DNA of 64,000 bases from Mycoplasma marinum (GTDB lineage: Bacteria > Bacillota_I > Bacilli_A > Mycoplasmatales > Metamycoplasmataceae). Made by a program: the position numbers and the translations under genes. This document shows positions 1-9,633 of the stretch, piece after piece. How positions within the stretch are numbered: the first letter of the stretch is position 1; every line of letters starts with the position of its first letter. Where the stretch lies: the NCBI RefSeq assembly GCF_004335975.1, contig NZ_PSZO01000003.1, forward strand, positions 1 to 64,000. The letters run 5' to 3'. The notes beneath the pieces are model-generated. The model was not told where the DNA came from. It was given only the letters and a program-made list of their open reading frames with translations, and ran no database searches.

Positions 1-118
1 TATATTAAAAATTTCCAATAAAAAACTCGAACTCATTTCAAGTCCGAATCTTTAATATACAATTTTTGTATAATTTATTTATAACTGTAAAAGTGTTGCG
101 CTTTAAATTACAATGAAG

Positions 119-144
119 AAAATACTTCTTTTGAAGTATTTTTA
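119..144 (-). terminator. Hairpin terminator after the 66-aa gene
   Basis: An 8-bp perfect stem (121-128 with 133-140, loop TTTT) is followed by T-rich sequence in both directions. It lies about 15 nt past the stop codon of the minus-strand gene at 160-360. The short U run makes it a modest terminator. Confidence 0.6.
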
Positions 145-159
145 TATCTTAGATAATAT

Positions 160-360
160 TCAGCTAATTTCAAGAACTGCTGTTTCAGCCTTGCTTTCTA
201 AATCTTTAAAAATAGGGTGTGATGAGGGTATATTTTTCAAATCAACCTTATCTCCAGGATATAGTTTCTCCTTTTTATCAATAATACCTTTTTGACCATC
301 TTCAGTTTCGTAAACATCATACCCCATATGTTCTTTGATGTGCTTTTTAATTTTTTTCAT
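160..360 (-). CDS. Hypothetical 66-aa protein
   Basis: I do not recognise this family. The 66-residue product is charged and soluble. It begins with a Lys-rich helix (MKKIKKHIKEH) and continues with a segment whose spacing suggests a small beta-barrel (YETEDGQKGIIDKKEKLYPG, GDKVDL). It has no signal peptide or membrane segment. The start is well supported by a strong GGAGG Shine-Dalgarno sequence 6-7 nt upstream (366-371) and a TATAAT -10 box at 379-384. A hairpin terminator follows, so it looks like a monocistronic gene. The ORF on the opposite strand over the same bases is a shadow. Confidence 0.65.
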   Translation of the reverse strand: MKKIKKHIKEHMGYDVYETEDGQKGIIDKKEKLYPGDKVDLKNIPSSHPIFKDLESKAETAVLEIS

Positions 361-378
361 AATACTACCTCCATATAC

Positions 379-384
379 ATTATA
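379..384 (-). promoter_or_regulatory. -10 box of the 66-aa gene
   Basis: A perfect TATAAT on the minus strand lies 18 nt upstream of the ATG at 360. It leaves a short leader that holds the GGAGG ribosome-binding site. No clear -35 element is visible. Confidence 0.55.
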
Positions 385-430
385 AAACTTAATTGCTTAT
401 ATTTGAAACCTACATTATGATAATTGAATA

Positions 431-455
431 AAAAAATACATTACTAATGTATTTG
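431..455 (-). terminator. galU terminator
   Basis: On the minus strand, AAATACATT pairs with AATGTATTT around a 3-nt loop and runs into a T6 tract, directly after the galU stop codon. Confidence 0.8.
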
Positions 456-460
456 ATTTA

Positions 461-1330
461 TTATTTATTTTTTATAAATTCTTGAATAGAATCTTTAATT
501 TCTTCATTTTCTAGTGAGTAATCAATTGTAGCTTTAACAAATCCCTCAATTGAACCCAAGTCATATCTTTGACCTTCAAATGTAAAAGCATGCATTTCCT
601 CAGTTTCCATCAATTCAGCAAAAGCATCAACGACATTTATTTCATTACCAACACCCGGTTTTAAATCTCTTAATAATTTCATTAACTTAGGTGTAAAAAT
701 ATATCTACCTAAAATTGCCTTATTAGAAGGTGCCTCACTAGCAGCTGGTTTTTCAACCGCACCACTAATGGCGAATAATTCATTCTCTTTTTCAAGATCA
801 TTTCTTGGTGTAACAACACCATATTTATGAATACTATCTTCAGGGATATCTTGAACACCGAGAATTGAACTACCAGTTTTTTCATAAGCATCAATCAATT
901 GTTTAATTGCTGGTGTTTTCGATTTAATTAAATCATCTCCAAGGATAACTGCAAAAGGCTCATCATTTGTATGATCTGCAGCCATAAAGATGGCATGCCC
1001 CAATCCTAATTGTTCGTTTTGTATTGCAAACGTAACTTTTATAATTCTCCTTGTTTGTTCCACTTCGTAAAGCATTTCTAATTTCCCTTTTTCTTTTAAC
1101 ATATGTTCTAGTGCAACATTTTCTTGAAAGTACTTCATAATTTCCATTTTTCTTGGAGAAATTACTAAAATAACTTCTTCAATACCCGAAGCTGCAGCCT
1201 CCTCAACTAAATAATGAATGATGGGTTTGTTAAGAACTGGAACCAATTCTTTATGCACTACCTTTGTAAGTGGTAGAAATCTTGTTCCTCAGCCAGCGGC
1301 TGGAATAATAACTTTTTTTACTTGTTTCAT
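461..1330 (-). CDS. galU: UTP--glucose-1-phosphate uridylyltransferase
   Basis: GalU makes UDP-glucose from UTP and glucose-1-phosphate in the cytoplasm, feeding glycolipid or capsule precursors. The 289-aa product has the nucleotidyltransferase N-terminus: VIIPAAGWGTRFLPLTK with the catalytic G-x-G-T-R loop (its Trp is UGA), then KELVPVLNKP and HYLVEEA. FAVILGDDL is the metal-binding segment near residue 135. The start at 1330 is chosen because it restores the P-loop-like N-terminus; the next ATG, at 1258, would delete it. There is no Shine-Dalgarno; a TATAAT lies 9 nt before the ATG, so the mRNA probably has almost no leader. It is divergent from pepA. Confidence 0.95.
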
Positions 1331-1414
1331 AATGAATAAATTATATAACATTGAACTGTTATTCAAGAATTTATTTTATAATGTTAGTAAATCAAAGAAA
1401 GAAAAAGGAGTTAT

Positions 1415-2767
1415 ATGATAAGAATTAACGAGAATAATAAAGAATTATTTACACTAAAAGGTGTTTTTGATTCAAAAGAGATGCCAGAAGTTTTAATTAA
1501 GGAAGCAAACTATATAACAGAGTTTGTTGAAAAAAAATATTCAATGATTTATCTAGGAAAAAAAGATAAATTTACAATAAAATCTTTAAGAAAAGCAATT
1601 AAAAGTATTGTAAATTCAAATAAGAGAGGACTAAATATTGACTTAAATACTTTTACAACAGAAAAAATTACAATCCAGGAAATTACTAAATTCTTTATTG
1701 AGGATTGCTATTATGAAACAGCAAATATTTATAATGCTAAAACAGGAGATAATATCCCAAAAGAAACAAAAGATATTAATCTTATAAATGCTTCTGAATC
1801 TAAAATTTCAGATTCAGAAGCAACAGCTAAAGCAATGACGTGAGTTAGAGATTTACAAAAACAACCAGCAAATATACTACACTCAGTTAAATTAGCTGAA
1901 ATTGTAAAAGAAGAATTTGAACTAAAACATAAAAATATTGATGTTAAGGTTATTGAAAAGCCTGAACTTAAGAAAATGGGGATGAATCTATTACTAGCAG
2001 TAAATGCCGGCTCAAAATATGACGCAAGAATTGTTGTCTTAGAGTATAAAGGGAATCCAAATTCAGAAGAAAAAACCGTAATGGTTGGTAAAGGTATTAC
2101 TTTTGATGCTGGTGGTTATGATATTAAAATAAATGGTGGATTAATTGATATGAAGTACGATATGTCTGGTGCAGCAATAGTTGCAGGAGCAATGAAAGTT
2201 ATTTCAGAATTAAAACCAAATGCAAATATTTCAGCAATAATGTGTATAACAGATAATAAAATTTCAGTTAACGCTATAACTCCTGATTCAGTTATTAAAT
2301 CTTATAATGGAAAGACAGTAGAGATTACCGATACTGATGCAGAAGGTAGATTAGTTCTTGCTGATGGACTTACTTACGCAGTTAAAGATTTAAAAGCAAC
2401 TAAACTAATTGATGTTGCAACACTTACAGGTACTGTTTTGTATCAGTTAGGTCATTCATATACCGGAGTGTGGGCGACTAATGATAAACTATTCAAAGAA
2501 ATTAATAGGGAATCCAAAAAACATGATGAGGCTCTTTGAAGGTTACCCTTTAATGAAGATTACTCAATTGGTATAAAATCATCTGAAGTTGCAGATCTTA
2601 TGAACTACTCAAAAAAATGCAAAGTCGATTCTTCACAAGCAGCAATGTTTTTAAAGGAATTCACAAATAAAGTTCCATACATACACTTAGATATTGCAGG
2701 AACTGCTGATGTTGACGGAAAACCTACTTCAATACTTTTAAAAACACTTTCACATTTAGAAAAATAA
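1415..2767 (+). CDS. pepA: Leucyl aminopeptidase, M17 family
   Basis: This is a cytosolic two-metal aminopeptidase that trims N-terminal residues from imported or recycled peptides; M17 enzymes are usually hexamers. The 450-aa product has a variable N-terminal domain (about 1-150) and the catalytic domain. In the latter, VGKGITFDAGGYDIK carries the catalytic Lys and metal Asp, and the signature TDTDAEGRL carries metal-binding Asp/Glu and the catalytic Arg. UGA codons (for example at 1841-1843) read as Trp. The start follows an AAAGGAG Shine-Dalgarno sequence by 4-5 nt, and a hairpin terminator follows the stop. It probably works downstream of the Opp peptide importer encoded at 49461-56152. 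Confidence 0.94.
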
Positions 2768-2821
2768 TAAAGATACTACTATATATACAATAAATTTTAA
2801 TAAACTAAAATAAATAAATTT

Positions 2822-2850
2822 CACACTTCCTTAAGGGGGTGTGGTTTTAA
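2822..2850 (+). terminator. pepA terminator
   Basis: CACACTTCC pairs with GGGGGTGTG (loop TTAA, two G-U pairs) and is followed by GGTTTTAA, 55 nt after the pepA stop. Confidence 0.75.
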
Positions 2851-2981
2851 TATAAAAATCAAAAACAAAAAAGAATGAATAAAATTATCGCGGTATGTAA
2901 AATGACCTTCAAGATACTGAAAGAGTGTTGCAAAAAGAAAGAACAAATTCAAAAAAATAAATGTATATTATGTAGATCCTA

Positions 2982-3266
2982 TCAAAGAGAAATAATAGCT
3001 AAAATGAAAACGATCATTTTTACCAATCTATTGTAATAAGTAACAAGACATTTAATTAAATCCCATTTTTTTAAATGCGATAGTATTAAATTGGTTTTTA
3101 ATGCACCAAATAATTTAAAGATAATCCCATTCCTTAATAGCAACGATATCTCTTTATATTCAATATATTCGGTTAAAAATAGTTGAAAAGTGTAGATAAT
3201 AAAACTTGTATTAGAGGAGTTAACAATTCTCTGAATAATAGGAAAATGTAATATTTCTTTGACCAT
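2982..3266 (-). pseudogene. Relic of an IS3-family transposase (OrfB C-terminus)
   Basis: The minus-strand reading contains LFGALKTNLI, then KKWDLIKCLVTYYNRLVK. This matches the conserved IS3 OrfB pattern FFGALKTELI...WDLI..I.YYN.RI. Upstream, TFQLFLTEYIEYKEISLLLRN corresponds to the FQ..L...GI..SMSRRGN segment. The DDE residues are not intact, there is no start, and the C-terminus drifts out of frame. I infer an old, inactive insertion-sequence fragment of about 300 bp; no inverted repeats or target duplication could be defined. Confidence 0.5.
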
Positions 3267-3422
3267 TTAACGGAATAATACTTGAATCATATGGATACTC
3301 ACAAATTATAATTTGAAGAAAAAGAAAATTTATTCAACTATAAATTGATTAATATAAACCACAACTTTTATAAAAAATTATTAATAACTTTATTAATAAA
3401 TAAAAATAAAGAAAATAATATC

Positions 3423-3466
3423 AAGACTCGAATTAACCGTCTAATTATTAATAATTAGACAGTCTT
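3423..3466. repeat. Nested inverted repeat
   Basis: The 11-nt arms GTCTAATTATT and AATAATTAGAC abut at 3439-3460. Outer arms AAGACT and AGTCTT flank them at 3423-3428 and 3461-3466. It could be an orphan terminator of a lost gene or a protein-binding site; there is only a weak T run downstream. Confidence 0.6.
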
Positions 3467-3595
3467 ATAAAGTATTTTTGATGCCAAGAATTTTCTTTGT
3501 TAAAAGACCTAAATAAGTTAAATTATAAAATATTTAAAGGCTCAATTCAATATTAAATCATGCCTTTGTTCTAAACACAAAACAATTAAATAATC

Positions 3596-3638
3596 CAGCA
3601 TCAATGCTGTACGTTTGATTAAGCAAGTAATATATAAT
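3596..3638 (+). promoter_or_regulatory. Lipoprotein promoter with upstream palindrome
   Basis: TATAAT at 3633-3638 ends exactly 6 nt before the ATG at 3645, with no ribosome-binding site, so transcription probably starts at or next to the start codon. The perfect palindrome CAGCAT-CA-ATGCTG (3596-3609) sits just upstream, near the expected -35 region, and may be an operator. Confidence 0.5.
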
Positions 3639-3644
3639 TAAAGT

Positions 3645-4535
3645 ATGAAAAAAATAATAATCAAATCATTTGGAGTTTTAGTAAGTGTTGTATTACCATT
3701 GGTTGCGATAACATCTTGTGGAGATACTACAAAAGATAGCACTAATCATAATCAAACAACTCCAAAAGAGATTCCTAAAAAACAAGCACCAAAAGAGAAT
3801 CCTAAAAAACCAATCAAAGTTCCTGAAGTTAAAAAAACTTGGGTTTATCCAAAAATAACTGATCAAGGTTCTAGAGAAATTGTTAACAAATGAATTAATC
3901 CTTTTATAGCATCAGAAGCTAAGAAATATATCGATAACAAAACATCTGTTTTTGGACCTAAGAATTCATTTGATGTTGAATTGAAAGATAATCTTAAGAA
4001 ACAAGTTTTACAGGAGTATGAAAACAAAAAAACTTGAGATAAGTGATTTAAGCAATTTAAAGACCTGTTCTTTTGGGATAAAGATCACCAAAGTACAGCG
4101 AATAAAGTTGCAAAATTAGATAAAGAAAATAAAGAATTTCATAAAGAGTGAACATACTTTACCGGTGGTTGAGGTAATGGTAGTGAAATAACGATTAATC
4201 ATTTTGGGTCGTTTGGAACTTCTATAAAGGATAATACTTTAGATTTTGTTAGTGGTATTGGTATGGGTGATACACATCATTTATGAGAAGCTAGCAATAT
4301 GCAAACAATCAAAGATACAACAATTAGTGGTGGGACTTTTGATATTTATGAAAGTCTAGCATTTGATGCATTTAAAGCAAAAAAAGAATTTAGCAAATTT
4401 TGTAATAAATGAAATTTATCTTTAGACCAATATTGAGGAAAAAAACAATATTGAAATGGTGCGAGCATTGATTACAAGAAGGATGCTTTAGTTAATTGAA
4501 CTGATTTATACGATTATTATATGTTACATAAATAA
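3645..4535 (+). CDS. Putative surface lipoprotein
   Basis: A 296-aa protein with a classic mycoplasma lipoprotein signal: a Lys-rich start (MKKIIIK), a hydrophobic core and a lipobox-like ITSC, so Cys27 would be lipidated and the protein anchored on the outer face. A Pro/Lys-rich spacer with repeats of PK-E-xPKK follows (about residues 37-65). The rest is a Trp- and aromatic-rich domain in which most Trp codons are UGA. I do not recognise the domain. Function is unknown; surface adhesion or nutrient binding is only a guess. The transcript may be leaderless. Confidence 0.8.
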
Positions 4536-4550
4536 AATAATAAGGAATAC

Positions 4551-4745
4551 ATGGGCTTTATAGTAAATGCTCTTGGTTCTGTGTTTAGAACATTGTTAGA
4601 TCCAATTCTTAAAATGTTTTGGAGTTTGACTTATGAAATTTTAATTAGAGGGCCTCTACAATTCTTACAAAGTATTAAATATGTACTTCGTTATAAAAAA
4701 TACAACATTTTTACCCCAAAAGGTAATTGTTGTATTTTGCTATAA
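4551..4745 (+). CDS. Short hydrophobic ORF, unknown
   Basis: This 64-codon ORF starts 16 nt after the lipoprotein stop, behind AAGGA. Its first 40 residues are hydrophobic and amphipathic (LDPILKMFWSLTYEI, IRGPLQFLQ), suggesting one membrane segment. The last dozen codons overlap a terminator hairpin, so the natural C-terminus is doubtful. It might be a small membrane peptide co-transcribed with the lipoprotein, or the broken end of a longer membrane protein. No homology is recognised. Confidence 0.35.
   Translation: MGFIVNALGSVFRTLLDPILKMFWSLTYEILIRGPLQFLQSIKYVLRYKKYNIFTPKGNCCILL
4698..4737. terminator. Bidirectional terminator between convergent genes
   Basis: A perfect 10-bp stem, AAATACAACA with TGTTGTATTT, has T-rich flanks in both orientations. 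It can end both the lipoprotein transcript (plus) and the F1-like ATPase cluster transcript (minus). Confidence 0.75.
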
Positions 4746-4755
4746 AATAAAAAAT

Positions 4756-6177
4756 CTAATTAGATACATTCTTAAAATCATTTAAAACTTCTTCTAAAGA
4801 ATTTTTATATAGAAATAATTGTGAAGGAACATGATCTAATTCACCATTTAAAATTCTTTCAAATTCCAAAATAGTTTTTTCAAGATCTATTTTTGCACCT
4901 GATTTACCTGTGAATTTCTCAACAACATGAAAATTCTGAGTAAGGTAATAATTAAGTTTTTCTCCTCTATTAAAAATTTCTTTTTCATTTAAATTTAATG
5001 CTTGAAAACCAATAACTTCAACAGTTCTTTTTAATGTTTCATATTGTGAAATCATCTTTTTAGTTTTGGTAGCTACTTCAAAGTGTTTTTCGGAAACAAA
5101 ATCTTTATTCAAGTAAATAGTTGATGATGTAACCGGATCAATTGCTGGATATAAAGATTCAGATGCACGTTTAACAGAAAGGAAAAGTTTAGTAGCAAGA
5201 TGTTGGTAAACAGCTATGATTGATGGATCAGTTTCATCATCAGCTGGTATATAGATACATTGAAAACTGGAGATAACACCATTTTTATTAGAATATATAC
5301 GTTCTTGTATGTCAGCAATATCTTTTGTTAGTGTTGGTTGATATCCTCTCTGTGATGTCTTATTTTTTAAAAGGGATGATATCTCATTTGCAGCTTGAAT
5401 ATAACGGAAGGTATTATCCATAAAAATAACTACATCATTTTTTAAATCATCTCTTATATATTCAGAAGTTGCAAGTGCAACATGAGGCATTAAGTATCTT
5501 GCGCCTGGAAGTTCATTCATTTGCGCCATAAAGACAACCATTCTATCAATTAATTCTTTATTTTCCAGCTCTTCAATAAGTTCAATACCTTCTCTAGTTC
5601 TTTCCCCAATACCCACAAATAATGCTTTCGTTTCTTTTTTATTTGAATCATCTTTTTTAATTAATATCTTCTTTGTTACATTATTTATCAATTCTTGGAT
5701 AAGTACTGATTTACCTACACCGGCCGAACCAAAAATACCTGTACTACTTCCTTCGTGTATTGGAAATAATAAATCTATCATTCTAATACCAGTGAATATA
5801 GTCTTGTTTTTCATTTCAAAATCTTCATATGAACCAGACTTACTAAAAACTTCGATATTATCTTTTGATTTTACTTCTTTCTTATCGTCAATTGGTTCAT
5901 ATAAAACATTGAAAACCCTTCCAAATATTTCCTTTGTTAAGGGAACTGAAATTTTTTCACCTATAACGACTTTATCCTTTAATTTTAAACTTAATTGTAA
6001 TTTAATTGCAATTGCGGAAATATTACCATCTCCCAAATGATCAGCAACAAGAAAAACATTTTCCTTTTCACCGACAATAGTTCTTAAAAAAGTATTTTTA
6101 TCAGGAACTTTGTTTTTAAAATTTACAAAAATTACTTGTTTGTTGATTGAATATATTTCACCTGTTTTTTTAATCAT
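4756..6177 (-). CDS. F1-like ATPase beta-like subunit
   Basis: This is the catalytic-type subunit of a mycoplasma F1-like ATPase, related to AtpD. The 473-aa protein has the P-loop GSAGVGKS (about 150-157), a GERTREG segment (191-197; VGERTREGND in F1 beta), a Walker B region ending IFMDN (about 251-255) and the beta hallmark YQPTLTKDIADIQERI. Catalytic elements look intact, so ATP hydrolysis is likely. It is the last gene of the cluster, 19 nt after the alpha-like gene, with AAAAGGAGC before the ATG. It is a divergent paralogue, not the housekeeping AtpD: surface-protein genes replace F0 genes next to it. Confidence 0.88.
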   Translation of the reverse strand: MIKKTGEIYSINKQVIFVNFKNKVPDKNTFLRTIVGEKENVFLVADHLGDGNISAIAIKLQLSLKLKDKVVIGEKISVPLTKEIFGRVFNVLYEPIDDKKEVKSKDNIEVFSKSGSYEDFEMKNKTIFTGIRMIDLLFPIHEGSSTGIFGSAGVGKSVLIQELINNVTKKILIKKDDSNKKETKALFVGIGERTREGIELIEELENKELIDRMVVFMAQMNELPGARYLMPHVALATSEYIRDDLKNDVVIFMDNTFRYIQAANEISSLLKNKTSQRGYQPTLTKDIADIQERIYSNKNGVISSFQCIYIPADDETDPSIIAVYQHLATKLFLSVKRASESLYPAIDPVTSSTIYLNKDFVSEKHFEVATKTKKMISQYETLKRTVEVIGFQALNLNEKEIFNRGEKLNYYLTQNFHVVEKFTGKSGAKIDLEKTILEFERILNGELDHVPSQLFLYKNSLEEVLNDFKNVSN

Positions 6178-6196
6178 GCCTTGCTCCTTTTATTGT

Positions 6197-7741
6197 TTAT
6201 TTTAAGAAATTAAACCCTTGATATGCCTCAATAATTTCATTATATTTATTTTCATTATTTTTATGTTTGTTTCTTAATCACAATGAAATTAATGTTTTGA
6301 TTTCAATTGAAATTATTTTTTTAAAGCCATCAAGATTATTTGAATCATTCACATCCAAACTTTCAAACGCTTTTATAAAACGATCGTCAGTCTTGACTTT
6401 ATTAAATAAATATACTACCAGTTCTTGTAAATTATTCTTGTCATAAATTGTTTTAAATACACCTTCATTAATTAATAATATTAATAAGAAAACGTCTTTA
6501 GCGTTATATAAAACATCTTTTCCCTGTTGTAATATTGAAGATAATATAAACCCTTTGTATGCACTAGACTGTTGTAATTCTGTTTGTGATTCAGCAAAAA
6601 TAAATTTTTCTTCCAATGTATAGTAATTAGCTAATAAAAATTGTAAATTATTTTGTGATTTTCTCACAATCTCAAATTGTGCAGATCTACCCACACGAGA
6701 GACTGATTTTCCATAATTAATAGCAGGGAATATATTTAGATTAAATTTTTCTTTACTTGTAACAATTTGTCCATCAGTTATAGAAATTATATTGGTTGGT
6801 ATATATGAAGAAGTATCTTCTTCAATAGTTTCACAAATACATATTGAAGAAATTGATGTTCCATCCTTGAATTTTCCAGATCTTTCCAAAAGTCTTGAAT
6901 GTGCATAAAATATATCCCCAGGGAAAGATTCCCTACCAGGAGTAATTCCCATTTGTATACATAAAGACCTATATGCATCTGCTTGTTTGATTAAGTCATC
7001 ATAAATAATAAATGCATCTTTTTTGCTATTAACTCTATAATATTCAGCAATTGCAGTTGCTAAATAAGGTGAATAATATTGTGCAATTTCACTATCTTCA
7101 ATAAATGTTGCAACGATAATTGTTTTTTTTGTTAAGTTATTTTTATTTAAAAAATCAATTACCCTGTATACTTCTCCCTTAGTTTTACCAATGGCATTGT
7201 AAATAAAAATAGCTTTTGGATCTGAGTAATTTTGTTTAATGAAACTTAAGGCTATTGTAGTTTTACCGGTATTTTTATCACCAATAACAAGTTCTCTTTG
7301 CCCCTTTCCGAAAGGTATGAAAACATCAATACCAAACATACCAGACATAAATGCTTCATTTATATTGTCTCTTTTTGTCATTTTTACATCATTAACATCT
7401 ACAGGAAAGCCCTTTTTACCCTTTGTAAAAGTGCCTTTTGAATCATACTTTATTGGAGTTATCGGTTCCCCTAAATAATTAACTACCATACCCAGCAATG
7501 AATTTGAGGGATAAATTTTAAATTGCTCGCCAGTTTTTTTAGCAGTCATTCCAACTGATATATCAAATTCACCCGTTGATGACAACATACCAACAATAGC
7601 GAAATTATTTTCAGCAAGTAAAATGATACCTTTTGCTCCTGATTGGAAGATTACGACTTCATCTTGGATAAAATCTATTATCTTTTTTTCTTTGTCTTGA
7701 ATAATTACAATATCTTTTTTTATTTTTGTTATTTTGATCAT
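6197..7741 (-). CDS. F1-like ATPase alpha-like subunit
   Basis: The 514-aa non-catalytic-type partner of the beta-like subunit, related to AtpA. It has an N-terminal beta-barrel domain, the P-loop GDKNTGKT (about 154-161; GDRQTGKT in F1 alpha) and the alpha motif IPTNIISITDGQI preceded by an ICETIEEDTS segment (IIETQAGDVS in F1). The C-terminus is only reached by reading UGA at 6278-6280 as Trp, which adds 27 residues. It sits 94 nt after the epsilon-like gene behind a weak AAAGGATTG ribosome-binding site, and just before beta, so an alpha3-beta3-like hexamer is expected. Confidence 0.88.
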
Positions 7742-7835
7742 TTTTCAATCCTTTTTTTATTTTTGTTATATCCCTTTATTAAATTTGCATCTATATATTT
7801 TGAAATATTAAAATATTCGCTTTTATAATTACTAA

Positions 7836-8156
7836 TTAAATAATCCGACTTTGATAAAAACTATTTTTCTTAAAATTAATTATTTTATTTTCAAAATCTT
7901 TTAATTCAATCATTTGTCCATCAGAATAAATCACTCAATCACCATCCAAATTTTTATATAGAAATAACGATATTATGAAGTGTTTTTTTATTAAGTTATT
8001 ATTATCCTTAAAATATAAAATTACATTTTCTAAGTTAAGCATTTTAAATTCTTCGATTTTCTTAAAATCAAATTTATCTGATGCTAAACCAACAAAACTA
8101 GACTTAGAGATTATTTTCGGTTCACTTACAAGTGTAGATTTTAAAATTATTCTCAT
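7836..8156 (-). CDS. F1-like ATPase epsilon-like subunit (probable)
   Basis: A 106-aa protein predicted to be mostly beta strands: an N-terminal KSTLVSEPKIISKSSFVGLAS, then a central stretch of alternating hydrophobic residues ending DGDWVIYSDGQMIELKDF. Size, strand-rich character and position right after a gamma-like gene suggest the epsilon subunit of the F1 rotor. Sequence identity is too low to be sure. Its ATG overlaps the end of the gamma-like gene by 10 nt, so translation is probably coupled. The Trp codon in the C-terminal part is UGA. It could instead be a cluster-specific protein. Confidence 0.5.
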
Positions 8157-9058
8157 ATTTTGCCGTCCTCATTATTGATTATTGCTTTTTCTTCTGCTTC
8201 CAATTGATACTTCATATTCCTTAATTTTATTTTGTTTTTGAATAAAATCAATTCTTGTTTCTTCTCTTTTTCTTCTATTTTCAATAAATCTTTAAGAAGA
8301 AAGTTTTTCAATGTATCAATGAATATATTTTGAATTTTATACACAAGTATCCTTAAAAAGAAATCAAATTCACTCATTAAACCAATTTTATTATTAGACT
8401 TTTCGTTATCTAAAAATATTTTATTATTAGCTTTTTTAAAGTCATTTTTTTCCATCTCAACTTGTAAACTTTTATTAATTATTAAAAATGCTTTTTCTTG
8501 ACCTATAAACATAGAATTTACAAAGAACATATTGTCTTTAAGGAAATTAATTTTTTTCAAACCTTCTTTACATAAAACTATAGAAAGGTTAAAACTGTTG
8601 TTAATCATATAAAATATAATCGATCTTTCGTCAGCGAAATCTGTAGTATTTTCAAATCTTAAAAAAGAATATTTTATTTTTCTACTTTTAAGAAATTGAA
8701 TAATGCTTTTATATTCAACATCATTATTTTCAGTTGTTGTATTGAAACTAATGATGTTTACAAAATCTTTTTTCTTTACTTTGTCCTCTAATTGTTTTAT
8801 CAGTGAATTAGGAAATATCACCTTACCTCCTGAAAAAACTGGCAAAATAAAGTACATATCACCTTTATTTCTATTTTTTTGTATTCTTGGAAAATTATTA
8901 CCTAAAATAGTTTCTATTGAATTTATCATCATCTTATTATTGGAAATAGACAAATTAATATTCTCAATTTCCTTGATTTTTAAGAGTTTTTGTTTAGCGG
9001 TATATTCAATCGCAATTTGATTTTTCAATATTGATTCTTCTATATCTTTTTTGTTCAT
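8147..9058 (-). CDS. F1-like ATPase gamma-like subunit (probable)
   Basis: The 303-aa protein has the gamma layout: a long N-terminal helix (about 1-50, rich in I/K/E), a central Rossmann-like part (YFILPVFSGGKVIFPNSLIK resembles the gamma segment before the globular domain) and a long C-terminal helix (about 230-300) ending in a Lys/Glu-rich coil. The two helices would form the coiled-coil axle inside the alpha/beta hexamer. The true end is a TAA at 8147-8149, two codons past a UGA-Trp. AAGGAA precedes the ATG. The gamma, epsilon, alpha, beta order supports the call. Confidence 0.6.
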
Positions 9059-9060
9059 GA

Positions 9061-9633
9061 TTATTCCTTACTGAGAGATTTTTTATTTATTTTTGTATTT
9101 TTACTTTCCTTATTAAATAATTTTAAATTTTGGGTTAGCTCATTATTGGTTTCAGAGTACTTGGAAATTTTACTATTCTTAAATTTAATCATTTCCATTA
9201 TTTTTTCTAAACCACTATCTAAATTCAAAATTTCAATAGTTAACTCACCGTTAGTAAAATCGCTAGGAATAATTAAGAAATAATCAAAAAATATAACATT
9301 TTGTTTATTACAAAGAATTTTGTAAATTGATTTTTCAAAATTATTTCATTTTTCGTTAAATATAATCTTTTTTTTCTTGTCCTTTAATAAAAAATGCTTT
9401 TTATTAATTAAAATTGTTTTATCCAGAAATGTGATTTGAGACTCCTCTATGAATTTTTTTCTTACATCAAATATTAATTTATTGTGTTCTTCCATAGCTG
9501 CTTGCATATCTTTTTTACTATATAAAAGATTATCAAATAATGATGAAGTAAAAGCTATTTCTGAAGAAAATATATTCTGACTCTTTAAAATAAGCTTGAC
9601 TCTTTCTAATTCTTTCTTTATTTTTTTATTCAT
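9061..9633 (-). CDS. F1-like cluster conserved-position protein, 190 aa
   Basis: I do not recognise a family. The 190-aa soluble protein is charged. Its N-terminal half is helical (KKIKKELERVKLILKSQ, and MEEHNKLIFDVRKKFIEES), the centre is strand-like, and the C-terminus is a Lys/Ser/Asn-rich tail. Its start overlaps the end of the upstream membrane-protein gene by 8 nt and its stop lies 2 nt before the gamma-like ATG, so it belongs to the same translation unit. By position it may bridge the membrane proteins and the F1-like head, as delta or b subunits do in true F-ATPases; this is inference only. Confidence 0.6.

Larger units (their letters stand above)
3267..3644. other. Non-coding stretch before the lipoprotein gene
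   Basis: No convincing gene is present. The region holds a nested inverted repeat at 3423-3466, a 14-nt palindrome at 3596-3609 and the lipoprotein promoter. The rest is featureless A+T-rich sequence. Confidence 0.5.

Noticed and set aside
2850-2982. Plus-strand small gene after pepA
   Set aside because: The reading starting near 2876 is short, Lys-rich, without a ribosome-binding site and follows a terminator directly.
4756-9633. Housekeeping F0F1 ATP synthase operon
   Set aside because: No a, b, c or delta genes are present. The subunits are divergent (for example GDKNTGKT and VGIGERTREG) and lie with surface-protein genes, so this is the F1-like paralogue.
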